Positions 34,423 to 46,930 of a DNA stretch of 64,000 nt are shown in pieces (the first letter of the stretch is position 1; every line of letters starts with the position of its first letter). The stretch comes from Pyxicephalus adspersus (lineage: Eukaryota; Chordata; Amphibia; Anura; Pyxicephalidae). Where the stretch lies: contig NC_092859.1 of assembly GCF_032062135.1 (NCBI RefSeq), forward strand, positions 91,280,596 through 91,344,595, written 5' to 3'. Position numbers and translations under genes: made by a program. Under the pieces are notes generated by a model. That model did not search any database. It was not told the origin of the DNA and saw only the letters and a program-made list of their open reading frames with translations.

Positions 34423-35212
34423 TCCCACAATAAAATGATTCTCACTCCCACTCCTGACAGCGTGCAATCCCCAGGCAACAGAGGGCAAATGAGTGAGGAC
34501 AAGTGTCCCTATTCACCTCTAGTGCTGATTGGCTTAGAAAACGGAAACCCTGATGACGCTTGAGTCGTCATCAGAGTTTCTCTTTTCTCAGCCAATTAGC
34601 AGAAAGGTTGTATAGGACCATTGCTCCAGGAATTCCCAGCAGAGGATTGGCACATGCTCTGCACCCTCTTGGGTGCAAATAACATGCCGAAGCTCCTGGA
34701 GCAGTGTTCCCATACAACCTCTCCATTGAGGTCTAGTCGGAGCAGGCTGTATGTGCACACTGCTCCCAGAATCTCTAGAGGAGAGGGAAAACCTGATGAT
34801 GGCTCATCATCAGGATTTCCCTTTTCAGCCAATCAATGGAGAGGTTGAATGAGGTCATTGCTTCAGGAATCCCCAGCAGAGTTGTAGCACTTGCTCTGCA
34901 CACACCTGGGTGCAGAACACACGCCACAGCTCCACTAGGGCCTCAGGAGCAATCAAGAGAGTGGTGCTGTCAGGGGACGTGGGTGCAGAACATGTGCCAA
35001 TGCTCCGCTAAGGATTCCTGGAGCTATGGCCCCATACAACCTCTGCCTCATCAGAGTTTCCCTTTTCTCAGCCATTCAGCACCAGAGATGATTGGGGAGA
35101 CTTGTCCTCATTTGCAGTGTCCTCAGTGCCTGGGGATCCCACACTTTCCGGAGTCCCACGGCTGTGCTCATGTCATGAATGCAGCCATGGGAATCATCCT
35201 TTCATTGTGGGA
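34423..35212. mobile_element. DNA transposon-like element with internal direct repeats, 790 bp
   Basis: The ends TCCCACAATAAAATGATTC (left) and GAATCATCCTTTCATTGTGGGA (right) form an imperfect inverted repeat. Inside, a block with CAGGAATTCCCAGCAGAGG and GCTCTGCACCC occurs at 34628-34678, again diverged at 34863-34914, and partly at 34985-35021. The right part (CACGGCTGTGCTCATGTCAT, GAATGCAGCCATGGGAATC) is shared with the element at 16449-16817. Frames of up to about 130 codons cross it but show no transposase motif. Confidence 0.6.
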
Positions 35213-36374
35213 AAACCTGTAAAAAAAATATAAACAGTTAACACAAAATACACACACACATCTATTAAAATACTTTAATAATAAATTTTAATAAATTCTC
35301 ATCCTATTATTATTCCTTTAGGGGAATGAGAAAGGGGTTTTATTTCACAGGGTGGGGCAGCGGAAGTTTGGGAGTCCCATTATTAAAGGGGGCTTCCATA
35401 TTCCAAAGTCCTGCTAAAAACGATTACAAAAGCCTCTAATGTTTTAAAAGTAGGCTTTCATAATAGGATGGTAAAACCCCTAATAACATGTGAAAATGGC
35501 TATAAAGGTCTCTACTGACATCAATGGAGGCCCTTACTGATGATTTAATTTTTTTAAAATGTGCAAAAGTTCTTCAATTGAAGCCATTGCAGGCCCTTAT
35601 GAGTCATTTTGCACAATTTTAATTTTTAAAATGTAGCAAGGTGCATTTTCTTAAATACTCAAAAACATGCCTAAGGAAACGCCCTGGTGTAGATCAGCTT
35701 ATTGGAATGCATGGGAATTTCAAACAAGGGCTTTTAAACGCTCGGTTTAAAAGCTGGGGAAACAGTCTCTGTAGACTAAGCCTTAGGAAACAGGGCTAGG
35801 ATACATTGTTTTAAAATCTAGAATTAGCATAGTGCACATGGGCTGGACAGTTCACAGTACATATAATACTAAACACAGAATGAAGGTGAGTATTGAAGCA
35901 TGGATTAAGCACTTTAATAGCTTTCATTTTTTAGTGATGGAGTTGGTTTTTAACTTAAAATAAATGCAGTGATTTTGGTAACACCTGTCTTCATAAAAAT
36001 GTATGAGCTGCCTCTTCTGACCCCTTTCTGAAAATTCTATTTTCATGACTGTCTGTAGAGTTGGTATTTTTATTCTGCTTCCTCACACCCCTGAATCAGC
36101 TCACCCACAGCTACTCATAGGGATTGAATACTGGTGGTAGTAAGCGGATCAGTGCGGTCTGCTGTAAAATGTTCAAATGCTGATTCATTAGGAACCAGCA
36201 CAGTGGTGGGCCAGCCGCCGGGATCAGCACAACAAGTACTGTTCCCAACACCAGCCTATACAAGCCCTTAGTATTTATGTCAAAGCTTTAGAATAAGTAT
36301 CAGGCATGTACCATAATTGGACATGTATAGCTCTATAACCATCGTGATTTGTGTGTGTTTCTTTTTTTTTGCAG
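35213..36374 (+). other. ADAMTS20: ADAMTS20 intron 1, second part
   Basis: Non-coding, ending in CTTTTTTTTTGCAG before exon 2. No recognised repeat. Confidence 0.5.
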
Positions 36375-36730
36375 CTAATTTTGTGAAAACCCTTTCTTCA
36401 TACGAAATTGTCATACCTTCTCGATTAAATGACTTTGGAGAAGCCTTCCCAGATAACCAGCATTTTAGAAGAAGGAAAAGAAGCACTGATCTTCAAACTT
36501 CAGAGACACATGTCAACAAAACATATTATCATTTTTCTGCCTATGGACAGCAATTTTATTTTAACCTTACCGTCAATGCAAACTTTATTGCAGACGCCTA
36601 CAATATTGTCCATATTGGAAAACCAAGTTATGGTCATCTTGACTCATCAGACCTCAAACATTGTTTCTACAGTGGACATGTCAATGGTTTAGAGGAACAT
36701 CCTGCTATTCTAAGTCTTTGTGGTGGAATG
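36375..36730 (+). CDS. ADAMTS20: ADAMTS20 exon 2 (prodomain)
   Basis: Covers residues 31-149. It begins ANFVKTLSSYEIVIPSRLND, passes GEAFPDNQHF and a basic run RRRKRS (residues 62-67) that may be an early furin-type site, then HFSAYGQQFYFNLT, and ends HCFYSGHVNG...SLCGGM. Cysteines at 127 and 146 are the conserved prodomain pair, and HC127F may act like the ADAM cysteine switch. N-glycosylation sequons are NKT (78-80) and NLT (94-96). The prodomain keeps the protease latent and assists folding. It starts with two bases of a split codon and ends in phase 0 at a GTGAGT donor. Its text is closer to ADAMTS20 than to ADAMTS9 as I recall them. Confidence 0.95.
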
Positions 36731-38981
36731 GTGAGTTTTCTATTGTAACAACTTTATTTGGGCTTTATACACAGCATTTTGTAATATAAAAACATAATTA
36801 TTTCCTCTTGGTTTCCTCCATTTATATTTTTAGGTAAAACAGCCCACAAATAAATGCCTTTGTGTTGATAGTATGCAAACTCATTATTTTGATTATTTCA
36901 AACCTGACCACCTCTATGATGTGTGTTTTAAAAAAAATGTAGCTCATATCATAATATATCAGACAAAGATATTTACTGAACCTGCAATTTGTTTCTGGGG
37001 TTTTTTTTCCATATCCTACTTGATATACTTGAAATATTTTGTGTATGCAAATGTGGGTAGTAGAGCTGCTAATATTAGGAATTAATAGTACCTGCTATGC
37101 AGGTCTTTGTGTGCAGGACTTTAGGATTTTAGTAAAACGATACACTGTGCATTGTATGGTGCTTCATCTGCAATATTTTATACAACTCTTCAGTGGTCAC
37201 CTAAAGAGTAAGTATAAATATAATTATGACTTTTAACGGTTGAGTTTCATTTCTTTCTAGGGCTCGCAGCAGTAAAAAAATGGTAAAAATTGCCAGCCAT
37301 TGCAGGAGCATTAGATCTACTTCTGTTCTTGGTCACTATGTGAAGTGAAGTTTTTCTTTCTTTCTTTCCCACTTCAGTATTATAGATGGAAGAACCAACA
37401 ACTGCTTTAATGGAAATTTTGTGGATGACCATAGACTTTTGCTATTACACTCTGGAAAAGCTTTATAGCACCCATTGTTGTTCAACTGTAGATGCAGAGT
37501 AAACCTCTCTATATCAGCAGGAGGTAGCACACAGTTTCTTCTCACTCATGCTTTTATTATACTCTTGTAAAAGTCAAAATATTGACTAACTTGTAAGCTT
37601 GTAATAAGTGGGCCTATAAAGAAGCAAATATGATCAATGAGCTACATTGTAAAGTTGGAAAATGAATAATAAAGTTGTGAAAGTAAAATAATTTATTAAG
37701 ATGAAGGCAAAAATTGGTTTAGATCAAGTTAAACAAAGATTTAAAAGCAAAAAAAAACAAGGTAAATGTCCCACACAGCTCACGGTTCACAAGCCTACAA
37801 ATGTAGGCTTGTGAATTATTGCAACTGTAAATAAAAAAAAAAAAAGTAATGTTAAGTTTTTGTTTTCTGTATTTACAGAATTAGTGTATGACATAGGGAA
37901 CTATTTTTATAGATGTCAGGTTGCTTGCTCTATTCTCCAGCCAGGCAGGATTCCAACTAAAGCACATTTTGTGCAAATTAGAATTATGCACATGTAGCCA
38001 TTTGGGCTGCTCACAGTTTAAAAAATTGTTGCTGACCAAGAAATACTACGAACATGCACTGTGATTAGATTTCACTGTCTGAGGTGGCTGTACAACTAAA
38101 TCCAGTTGTACAAGTGGAGTTACATAGTGTCAATATTGGCATTACTGCAATATATATATATTTTTACAGTTGCCTGGTGTTCCTAGGTACATTTTTATTT
38201 TGCTACATAAATCACAGAATTCTTGTTACACAATATTATGGTACACATAATGTTGATTCGATTTCTAGCTGAACGTATTATATTCATATTTTACCATAAT
38301 TTTACAGTATTGATCCGTTCATAATATATTTATCTAGACATATATATGGGTTAACTTGTATAAAAAGCTTATCTCTAGTAAACTGTAATAAAATAGGTAT
38401 TTGTGAATTGACAGTACTTAAAAACAAAAACTTTTACTCAAAACAGGATAATGTTTGTGACCCTTGCTTACTGTTTCTGTACCTAACAGAAAAATGTAAA
38501 TGTGTACATGTTTTGCTTACTTTTATTTTCCTGTCACATTCATTGTTTTAAACATTCATTATATATAGACCGATGGAAACCAGAATCATCAGGCAACCAA
38601 GAATTAAAAATGCAATGCTAAAATCTGTTTAGGGAGGAAAATGCAGAGTACCTACATGGTAATTATTTTTTAGAAGTAGAAGGAATAAAGGTAAATGTAA
38701 AATAATAATTAAATGTATAAACTTTTGCACATACTCTGAAGTGTATATTTATATTACATTTTGGAAAACATTTTGTTTTTGGTGCAAGTATGGCATGTTT
38801 AGGTAATCTATAAATATTGTAACGATTATGAGTTTTATTGTTCTTTAATAACTGTCTACTAAGATAGTGTCTTTGGGTCCACAAAAAGGTTCTTAAGGAC
38901 TAAATTAAAAAATGGTGTACATTTAAGGTATGGCTTCCTAGGATTTTGTAGCAGGAAAGTTTCTATAAGTGTAATTCAAAC
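36731..38981 (+). other. ADAMTS20: ADAMTS20 intron 2, first part
   Basis: AT-rich intron with an ATATATATA run near 38151. No gene or clear repeat until the hAT MITE at 38982. Confidence 0.6.
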
Positions 38982-39219
38982 CAGTGGTCACCAACCTTTT
39001 AGACTTCATGGACCACTAATTTCATGGATTCGGGACCCTTCACTCAAAGGGGGACCCCAGAATGGCGTCATGATGCCAGAACCCACCCACTCTCCCATCG
39101 CAGGTCTGAGACAGAGACAAAACCCACCCACAGCCCGGGCCTGCGATGCATACAGGAGACATGGTCCACAACTTTGGCCCACCAAAATCTTCCCTCGGAC
39201 CACTAGTTGGCGACCGCTG
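38982..39219. mobile_element. hAT-type MITE just upstream of ADAMTS20 exon 3, 238 bp
   Basis: Left end CAGTGGTCACCAACCTTTTA, right end CTAGTTGGCGACCGCTG, which are inverted repeats of the hAT type. Flanking 8-mers ATTCAAAC (38974-38981) and ATTTAAAC (39220-39227) match at 7 of 8 positions. The element ends 45 bases before the exon 3 start, so the branch point must lie at its edge or just downstream. Confidence 0.82.
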
Positions 39220-39264
39220 ATTTAAACCATATTGGTAATTAATTCATCAACTTGTTTTTTTCAG

Positions 39265-39430
39265 ATTGGCACCTTTAAAGCACATGGTGGGGAGTATTTT
39301 TTAGAACCATTGATGAAATATGATGGCAAGGAGCATGAGGATGAGCACAACAAACCACATCTTCTCTACAAAAAGCAACAAAAGTTGGGAAAGCCCTCTG
39401 GAAAAGCAGAACCAAGCTGTGAAATTGCAG
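39265..39430 (+). CDS. ADAMTS20: ADAMTS20 exon 3 (prodomain)
   Basis: Residues 150-204. It reads IGTFKAHGGEYFLEPLMKYD, then GKEHEDEHNKPHLLYKKQQK, and ends EPSCEIA plus one base. The GTF....GEYF(L/I)EP motif and the acidic-to-HNKPHL(I/L)Y stretch are typical of ADAMTS9/20 prodomains. C201 would be the third prodomain cysteine. The acceptor is TTTTTTTCAG and the donor GTACAG. It starts in phase 0 and ends in phase 1, matching both neighbours. Confidence 0.95.
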
Positions 39431-40544
39431 GTACAGTTACTTTGTAGATTAAAAAGAAAATGTTTACTCCTTTTGTAATGTTATTTATGTGTTACGTAAT
39501 ATTTAACATTTTGAAGGGCATGCTTTTCTGTAAGAGTATTGCCTTTTATATATAAAACAAACATTTGTTTCTTTGTTGTGATTAAAGTAAAGACGGGTTG
39601 GAACATCTGTTAGGTCCTTATAACTGTGTGCCCCATGCTAGAGAGACTTGCAAACTTTTATCCTAATAACCTCTTTATTTGTGAGTGAAAATTCTAAATT
39701 TTGATTTAGCACCAGAACAGGACTAAAGGGGAAATCTTGCATGTGGACCTCTTGTTCCCTTTACAAATGTTAAAGAGGCGATTTCCATCAGTTTGGAGAG
39801 ATTTACCTTTTTGTTGTGTGTACAGGACAGGAAGTAAAGCATGGGAAATCTCAATTCCCTTCACTATTTTATTATTAATGGAAAAAAATAAATTGGCCTC
39901 AGATATATTTTAAGGGTCATACTGTTTCAGAGCATAAATCAAAACGTTTTGTTATTTAACAGCATTAATGTTTACTAGCTGCTGACAATGCCAAATTTCA
40001 AAGTCCTGTGGTGACTGCCAAAAGCAGGAATATGTCCAAAGTGGGATGATGATTGAGATCTTGGACCATTAAATTAATTTTCATTTTATTTATTTATCTA
40101 GTTAGTTTAATGGTGGATTTTTTATAAAGAGATAAAATGATGTAAATCATAGTCTGATAGCTTATAACAATGGAAATAAGCTTAAATAATTCTTATTCAT
40201 TGACAGTACTATGAGGGGTACAAACTGATGCAATGGGTTTAAATCTGATGCAATTTGTCATTTGTTTGGTTTTTTTTGTCATGTGTTTTTCATTTTTTAG
40301 TATGACATGGCTTTGGTCTCAGGTCTGTATAAGATGAAGATGTTATGCTGGTATAAATGCTGTGTAGTAATATAATTTAGTGACTAAAGTATAAATGGAG
40401 GGGGTGACATGGGTGGCGGAAATCAGAATGAAGCTGGAGACATAGGAAAATTATTTAGGCAGTGGGTAGAAATGATACAGAGAGGACATAAAAAGCTAAG
40501 CAGATCTCAGAATCTGAAAGATTCACCTTAAACATAATTAATAT
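39431..40544 (+). other. ADAMTS20: ADAMTS20 intron 3, first part
   Basis: AT-rich. No gene or confident repeat seen. Confidence 0.5.
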
Positions 40545-40670
40545 TAGCCAGTATTTATATAGCGCCAACATATTATGCTGCGCTTTGCTGCCATAGTCAT
40601 ATCACTAACTCCCTCAAAGGGGTCTAATGTCCCTACCTCAGTCATATATCTTTAATACAGTTTAAGGATT
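40545..40670. repeat. LINE-end fragment (TATAGCGCCAACATATTATG)
   Basis: Shares TATAGCGCCAACATATTATG and a GCGCT-like continuation with 62946-62995 and, in part, 5500-5525. It is a short piece of the same CR1/L2/Rex-like family or an associated SINE. Confidence 0.55.
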
Positions 40671-40889
40671 TTTTTTTGTTAAATATATATTTATGTATAT
40701 TTGAATTTATGTATATTTGCAAATATAAATAAATACAAATTACAGTTTACAAATAAATACAGGGTAAATAACTTTGTTAAATGTATGGTCCACCCAAGGG
40801 ATTACAATACCCGGGGTTACAATAATATCTTAAAATAGAATTGTCATTCATATGGCAGGGGAGTCCAAATCCACAAGATGTGAAAGGTG

Positions 40890-41990
40890 GTTCACCGGTA
40901 GTTTAGATGGGGCTTTACCTTCAGAATACCCCTTTTCCCACAACCACCACAACTGAACCCTTTCAAACAAAAAAAAAAACATTTAGGAGAAAAAACAGCG
41001 GAGGGACAACAAACAAGGACACAGATATTGAAAGAGAAAGGGAGGAGGGAGAGGGAAAGGGAGTGTAAGGAGTGTAGTGTAAGGTGGTACACTGACATTA
41101 TGAATTCTAATTAGTTTAGATCCCTACGAAACTGAGGTGAGTCTTTAAACCAGTCCCATTCAACCAAAGTCATTTTAAACCGTTCAGGCTTATCATCATC
41201 ATCCACAACCAATTGTTCCATATGTCTGATTTTCTCCAAATCAGTCAGCCATTCCTTAATAGTGTGGCTATGTTTGTCTCCAATATCTAGCCATAAGAAC
41301 TCTAGCAGCAGTAACAATGGCGAAACACCCCTTTTTTATTTGTTTTGATCGACCCTGGAGCTATAGAGAGAAGAACGACCTTTGGATTGTTCGGTATATT
41401 AGAACCTGTACACTGAACATGGCATCCCAAAATCAGCGTACTGGTGGGCATTCCCACCACAAATGTAACATGAACCCCTTAGCAGCAAAACAACGCCAGC
41501 AGGTATCTGGAATTTCGGGTGAGATACAGTGATGCTCAACCGGACAAAGGTACCATATGTAAGGGTGAAGGATTTCTCCAGTTCCTCTGCTGTTGTTGTT
41601 ACACCTAACTCAGATTCCCAAAATCCTTTAAAAACTGGAGCACTGAGGGTTGCAGCCTGATTAAGAAGAATATATAGCTGGGATACTACATGGGTGGGGC
41701 GATTGGGAGACCTCAGTATTTCTTCACACTCAGATTTCTGATTATCTCAGATATATCCGAGAATGAGGATACATAGGAGACAATTTGTCTGTATGCAAAC
41801 AAGGAACCATCCTGCTTTCCGTTGGGAGACTGAAGGAGAAGAAAGTGTGGCCCTGTCCATTACGGAGGACATCCCCTAGTAAACGGTCATCTGATGAAGA
41901 CCACCTCAGAAAATTTGTCTTGCCCATAGCCTGGGGAAAGGCCGGGTTGTTAAAAATAGGTGTCCTGGGGCCAGGGCTAGGATTTTTTTT
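40890..41990 (-). mobile_element. L1-like LINE fragment, end of ORF2
   Basis: The minus strand at 41317-41111 encodes LDIGDKHSHTIKEWLTDLEK then IRHMEQLV and WDWF, matching the end of L1/Tx1-type ORF2 proteins (I..W...I..WL..I..I..ME.......F...W..W). Further minus-strand frames at 41927-41742 and between give decayed ORF2 text in shifted frames. The element is 5'-truncated and frameshifted, so it is inactive. Confidence 0.65.
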
Positions 41991-41999
41991 TTTTTTTTG

Positions 42000-42147
42000 A
42001 GGGAAAGCTGATTAACCTTTTTGCATGTTTGTACTTGGAGGAAACCTATGCAGACACAGGGAGAACATACAAACTACTTGTAGATAGAGTCCTGTCCAGA
42101 ATTTGAACCTGTGACCTAGTGCTAACACTGAGCCCTCTGTGCTACAA
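42000..42147 (-). mobile_element. tRNA-derived SINE, minus orientation
   Basis: On the minus strand it starts GTAGCACAGAGGGCTCAGTG, like the pol III A box, then has an internal GGTCACAGGTTCAAATTC, like the B box. These are followed by GTTTGTATGTTCTCCCTGTG and TGCATAGGTTTCCTCC, text common to tRNA-headed SINEs of fish and amphibians. The 3' tail is lost near 42000. The A/B-box spacing fits a tRNA-like head. Confidence 0.65.
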
Positions 42148-42544
42148 TAATGTAATAAAAAATAGTTGACACTCATTTAGAAGATAAATAACATATAGTG
42201 AAAACTCCTGGGAACTTCAGGCAGGGAGTAGATGTGCTTGAACTCTTTTTCTTGTAGAAGTCATGACTCAGTGTTGTGATGACTTTACAACCCTTGGGGC
42301 TTTTTTGTACATTTAAAGCACAAAAGCATAAAATTAAAAAATCAAAATTTAAGCCTGTAAAATTCACCCAGCAAATTTTTTTTTCTTTGTTTTGAGTGCT
42401 TTTTAACTGTTTACTTATATTCACCTAGTTTATAACTGATCTGCATTTTCATTTTTAAGATGTATATGATATATGAGAACAATGGCCAGTGGGACAAATG
42501 TCACCCTTACACCCTTACCGAAAAGATCAATGGTATAACTGACT

Positions 42545-42640
42545 TGTGTGATACAAACTGCTCATTGCTCAAGGAACCCCTAGCAACCTCTAAAGGAACA
42601 TTAGGGTTCCACAGACCCCTGGTTGAAAAACACTGTTATA
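42545..42640. repeat. hAT-like element end (TTGAAAAACACTG)
   Basis: Contains GCTCAAGGAACCCCTAGCAA and CAGACCCCTGGTTGAAAAAC then ACTG. Similar text in the other orientation lies at 57318-57400, and a similar end at 58760. This is a truncated copy. Confidence 0.45.
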
Positions 42641-44169
42641 GAGTAAGGTCTGTGAGGTTTGCAAATTGTAAGCTTTTGTGTAAAAACTTTGCATTTTCAG
42701 TGACCTAGGAAAAATGCATATTGCAGTGCTTAGCCTTTTTTATAGTCAACTAAATCACTAGATAGTCTTAAGAAAAAGATAACTCACTCACTGTAACAGG
42801 GTAGGTTCATACCAGTCATATTGTCAGTGTGTGTTATTGTTTGAGAGCGTTGACAGTTCTGTATACTTACTTCTCTGTATTCTTCTTTTAATTTTATCAT
42901 GGGCATGTGTCCCCAGTGCCCAAATTTTAATGCCTTTTATTTGCCAATAGCATTCTTATCACTTCTACAAATAGCCACAGCTGAATAACAGGTTTGCCCA
43001 CCAGAGACTTCAGGGGTGATTTGTAAACTTTTGAACAAGTTTTGTGAAACTATTCACGAATTAAACCCAGACACATTTGCTCATCCCTATTTATCAGATT
43101 ACTGTTGGTCTAAGAAAGTAAACTTTGTAAAGTTTTCATTTTTACCGATGATGGAAACATGGGCCTTTAAATGTTGTTAGTTATGGTACTATGGTACTAT
43201 AGGGTAGACTTTGTTGAGAAAACAGTGAGGTACTATGAACTGTATCACCATGCACATCACGGCTACTTCTTCAGACACTTTACTTGTTTTCCCTTTGGTT
43301 CCTAGACACTAAAAGCAGGTTGACCTAGTTTTTTTCTTTTTTTCCCATTCATACTAACAAATAAAGACACAGTCATGAATGTTGAAGAGTGATAAGTCTT
43401 CAGTGAAATGTGAGAACAGAAGCTTGTAATGGTGGAATAAACTTTACATGTATATTTTATAATACAATATCCTTCTATAGCATCGACTGTTATTATTACT
43501 TTAATTGTTTCTTTTATAATTCTGTATTTATTATTATGAAACACAATTTTTTAGCCATTTGATTGATTTCAGAAAATTGCACACAATGACAGTCTTTTAC
43601 AAAGTACAACAACATGGCACAATTTGACTGTAATACTCTCATGTCCATTATATGCCTTTTCACTGACACAAAAAATTACATTATTTTAGTCCAATGAGTT
43701 TACAAAAATTACCCCTTATCTGTAGTAACCCATAACAACTAATTTTCAACAGATCAATCATCTATCAAACAGGAGCATCTATTGATTATCATAGAAAGTA
43801 GTGTGTATGTTGTTAGTATATCTCTGTTTCCAACTTTTTGCACATGATCTCCCTGGAGGGCTTTCCTTGCACTTGCAATGTTAACCTTTGTATACATATA
43901 CTTAATATACAGCAGATTTGCATTGAATAAAAATCCAAGAAGAACAAGGTAGTCAACCTAATTGTAATCTTTTTAAAGACAGAAATCAAAGATTGACAAC
44001 TATTTGGACAATACAAATTTTTAGTTTGCTCACAAAAATTGTAACTTGCACAAATTCAACATCATCCACCTGTTTGACATTATTATACAACTTTTAAATT
44101 TGCAAAATACATAAATTGAATTATGCAACATTATGAGCCTTGTGTAGCTATTATAAACACTTTATGAGC
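42641..44169 (+). other. ADAMTS20: ADAMTS20 intron 3, middle part
   Basis: AT-rich, no coding signal and no confident repeat. Confidence 0.45.
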
Positions 44170-44312
44170 TCTATTTATAAAACTGGGAATCAGACATTTC
44201 TTAAAACATTCCCTTGTGGGAATCTTTCAAGTCCTTGTGTATCAATGGCAGTAATTGATTCCAACCAGGGAATGTTTAAGGGAATGTCATATTCCTTTTT
44301 TTATAAATAGAT
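44170..44312. repeat. Second palindromic MITE family, copy A
   Basis: Runs from CTCTATTTATAAAACTGGG to CTTTTTTTATAAATAGATCC. Arms AATCAGACATTTC and its mirror GAATGTCATATT, and CATTCCCTTGTGGGAATC and its mirror, make it nearly palindromic. Copy B is at 57863. Confidence 0.7.
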
Positions 44313-46840
44313 CCCTATGACATGTGTGTATGACTGCTACACAAGTTTAACAGTTTGTTTTTTCAAGGTATTCCTTTTACTTTACTTGTTGGACATCATG
44401 CATGTGTGATATGCATCCTCGAAATAGTGTACTGCATCCAAAGTGTTCTTGATACTCTTCATTGCTGTATTTAAAAGACTGTGATAACCTAACATTTTAT
44501 TACACCTAAATCTAAAAAGATACACATTCTGTTTTTTTTTTGTTTTTTTTTTTAGCCTGTCTGGCTATGTAGCTATGGGATAATGTCAATCTACTGCATA
44601 TTCATTCAGTAGATCTTGCTTACTATTACACTACTTCTTCCTTCCTCTGGGATTCAATGACCACACTTTGAAACTGAACTTGGTTGTGACATTTGTTGAC
44701 CTGATATCTTCAGTCCAAGTTCAGTCCTATCATTTTTACACTCTGAACAGGTGGTGCTGTGACAGTATTTGCTAGAAGGACATTGGGTAGGTTTAGCTGT
44801 AGATTTATAGGGTACATCCCAATCAAAATGACAAGAAAAACTGCTTTCATCTAAACCTATCAAATGGATTCACTGTAAAAATTCAGAAAAACAGCAAGCA
44901 ATATGTTTAGAAACACAGGTATTGGTCATGGTGTTTCAATGGCTTTGGCTGAAAGAAAAATTTAAATAATACGGATCTATTTTTCTTTAGTAGGTGGGGC
45001 AAAGAGAGCATACTCTTCACTGATTTGCAGTAATCTTATAACAGGGAGGGCACAGGCAAAAATAATTGTTGGGTGTCAACTTGAGATTGGTTTTGCATAT
45101 TATCAACTGTCCTGGCTTTAGAAATTGTGACACAATTACTAATAGGCTATAATTAGAGATCCAAAGGGCTCTACGTCTGAAATCTAAAGAAAATATAATA
45201 AGGAATATATCTTCTGACTTTTGTAATGTCTCAAATATTTAATCAGAGGAGTGGAGGGGCTCTTCTTGTGATTGTAATAACATACTCTATGTATCTGTAA
45301 GAAATGACTGGGGAAGTATTTCTATGTGAAGCTATGCAATATTTCTGTAAATGATTCTGTCCAGTTTAATAATAAATAACATTTGTTTTAAGTACATAAA
45401 CAAAAATAATTTAATACTAAAATCATGACGATCAGAATAGTAGTCTGTGGGTTCTGAAGGGTGGCTTTCCTCAATATATAATAACCTATTTAATCTGATA
45501 ATTAGTTGGATCAGATACAGGCAGGGTTATTTGGAATGATCCCTCTCTATTTTAATGGTGCATTGGTCATAGGTTTGTAGATAAAAGGCACCAAGATAAT
45601 TTGGGGCTTAAGAAATGGATCTCCTGTAGTCAGGCAACTTTTGCATGTGTGGATTTCAAATACAGTAAGGATTTAGGGCCTGGCCATTGAGCATTACTGT
45701 GTTTAAAGCAATAATCATAGTGATAAGCTTAACTTGTTTCTAAAGTATTAATAAGAGCATATTTAAATTATTATTAGCCTAGAGATTTATGTAATTTGTA
45801 TATCAGTTGTTGATTGTTAAAGAAGTATGTAGCAATATATAGGTCATGTATTGTTTACAAAAAAAATTGTTTTTTAATATGATTTAGAACAACTTTTAAA
45901 TGAATATTTATGCTCTTCAGAGGTTTTGGTAGCTGAGCATTCAATGGTGCCTCTGTTTATCCTCAATGATATCATGTGGTGGTCTGCCATCGATATTGCA
46001 ACCCACAGATTGAGTTGTACCCAGGATCCTTAATGGTTTTAGACATGGATGCCCCATCTCGCAAGCAAAGTGATTCTCCTGCTGTGCTTAATGTTCCTAT
46101 GCTTTTTCCTGTCACACGGGGCTCCTTAGAGCTTTGATGATCAGAGCAGACCATCTTAATCTTGATCTGTTTTGTATGGTCAGATCCTCAAGCCTTTCTA
46201 GTCAGCGCTTGACTTAGCAACTTTTTTGGGGGACAAACCCAGGGGTTTGCCAGAGCTGAGGTGGCTCCTACCTCACTACCGTTTCATCTCTGGTAAACAA
46301 TTTTTATTTAATTGGGGTATAACTTAGGAGGCATGTCTGTGCCGGACTATGAGCTTTCTGCTTTTTTTGGACTGGTTTCGCTGTAGGATGAACACGGATT
46401 GAGGACGACCGTAGTGCTGTTGCAGAACAGAAAGAGCAGAGCTAGTGAGACCCCAGCGAATTTTTAATATTATTTAGAAGGAAATTAGACAATATGAGGA
46501 ATGAATGAGAAATTTAGCTACATTTTTTTAACAACATCCTAATTCCTAACCGGTTTCAAAATTAAGTTTATTCCAAAGACAAGTGATACCAGTAATTCAG
46601 TTTAAGTGAATAGGCCAAAATACATCTCACTTCATATTTTCCAGTCATTGAAATGTGCCAATCAGTAGATTACTATTTATTATCTTACTTCTCAAGGCAC
46701 TCCTGTCTGTTTTGGTCTGCTAAATAGATACAGTTGCCTAAATGGTTGTAAATATAGCTACCATCTGCTAAGTATATTACAGTTTAGTCAAAAAGCCCAT
46801 GGTGTTGTAGCAGTGAATTTGACATTCCTTGATTTAGTCA
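44313..46840 (+). other. ADAMTS20: ADAMTS20 intron 3, middle part
   Basis: T-rich tract near 44530-44555. A mid-GC block at 45940-46290 has no open frame of interest. No gene signal. Confidence 0.45.
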
Positions 46841-46930
46841 GGGCTTGATTTAATAAAGCTCCCCAAGGCTGGAAAGGATGTACTTTCATCATTGAAGCTG
46901 GGTGATCCAGCAAACATGGAATATATTTCT
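46841..46930. repeat. Palindromic MITE, left half only
   Basis: GGGCTTGATTTAATAAAGCT followed by CCCCAAGGCTGGAAAGG and GAAGCTGGGTGATCCAGCAA. The right arm is missing. Confidence 0.75.

Noticed and set aside
41317..41532. Plus-strand frame MAKHPFFICFDRPWS
   Set aside because: Antisense shadow of the L1-like ORF2 fragment.
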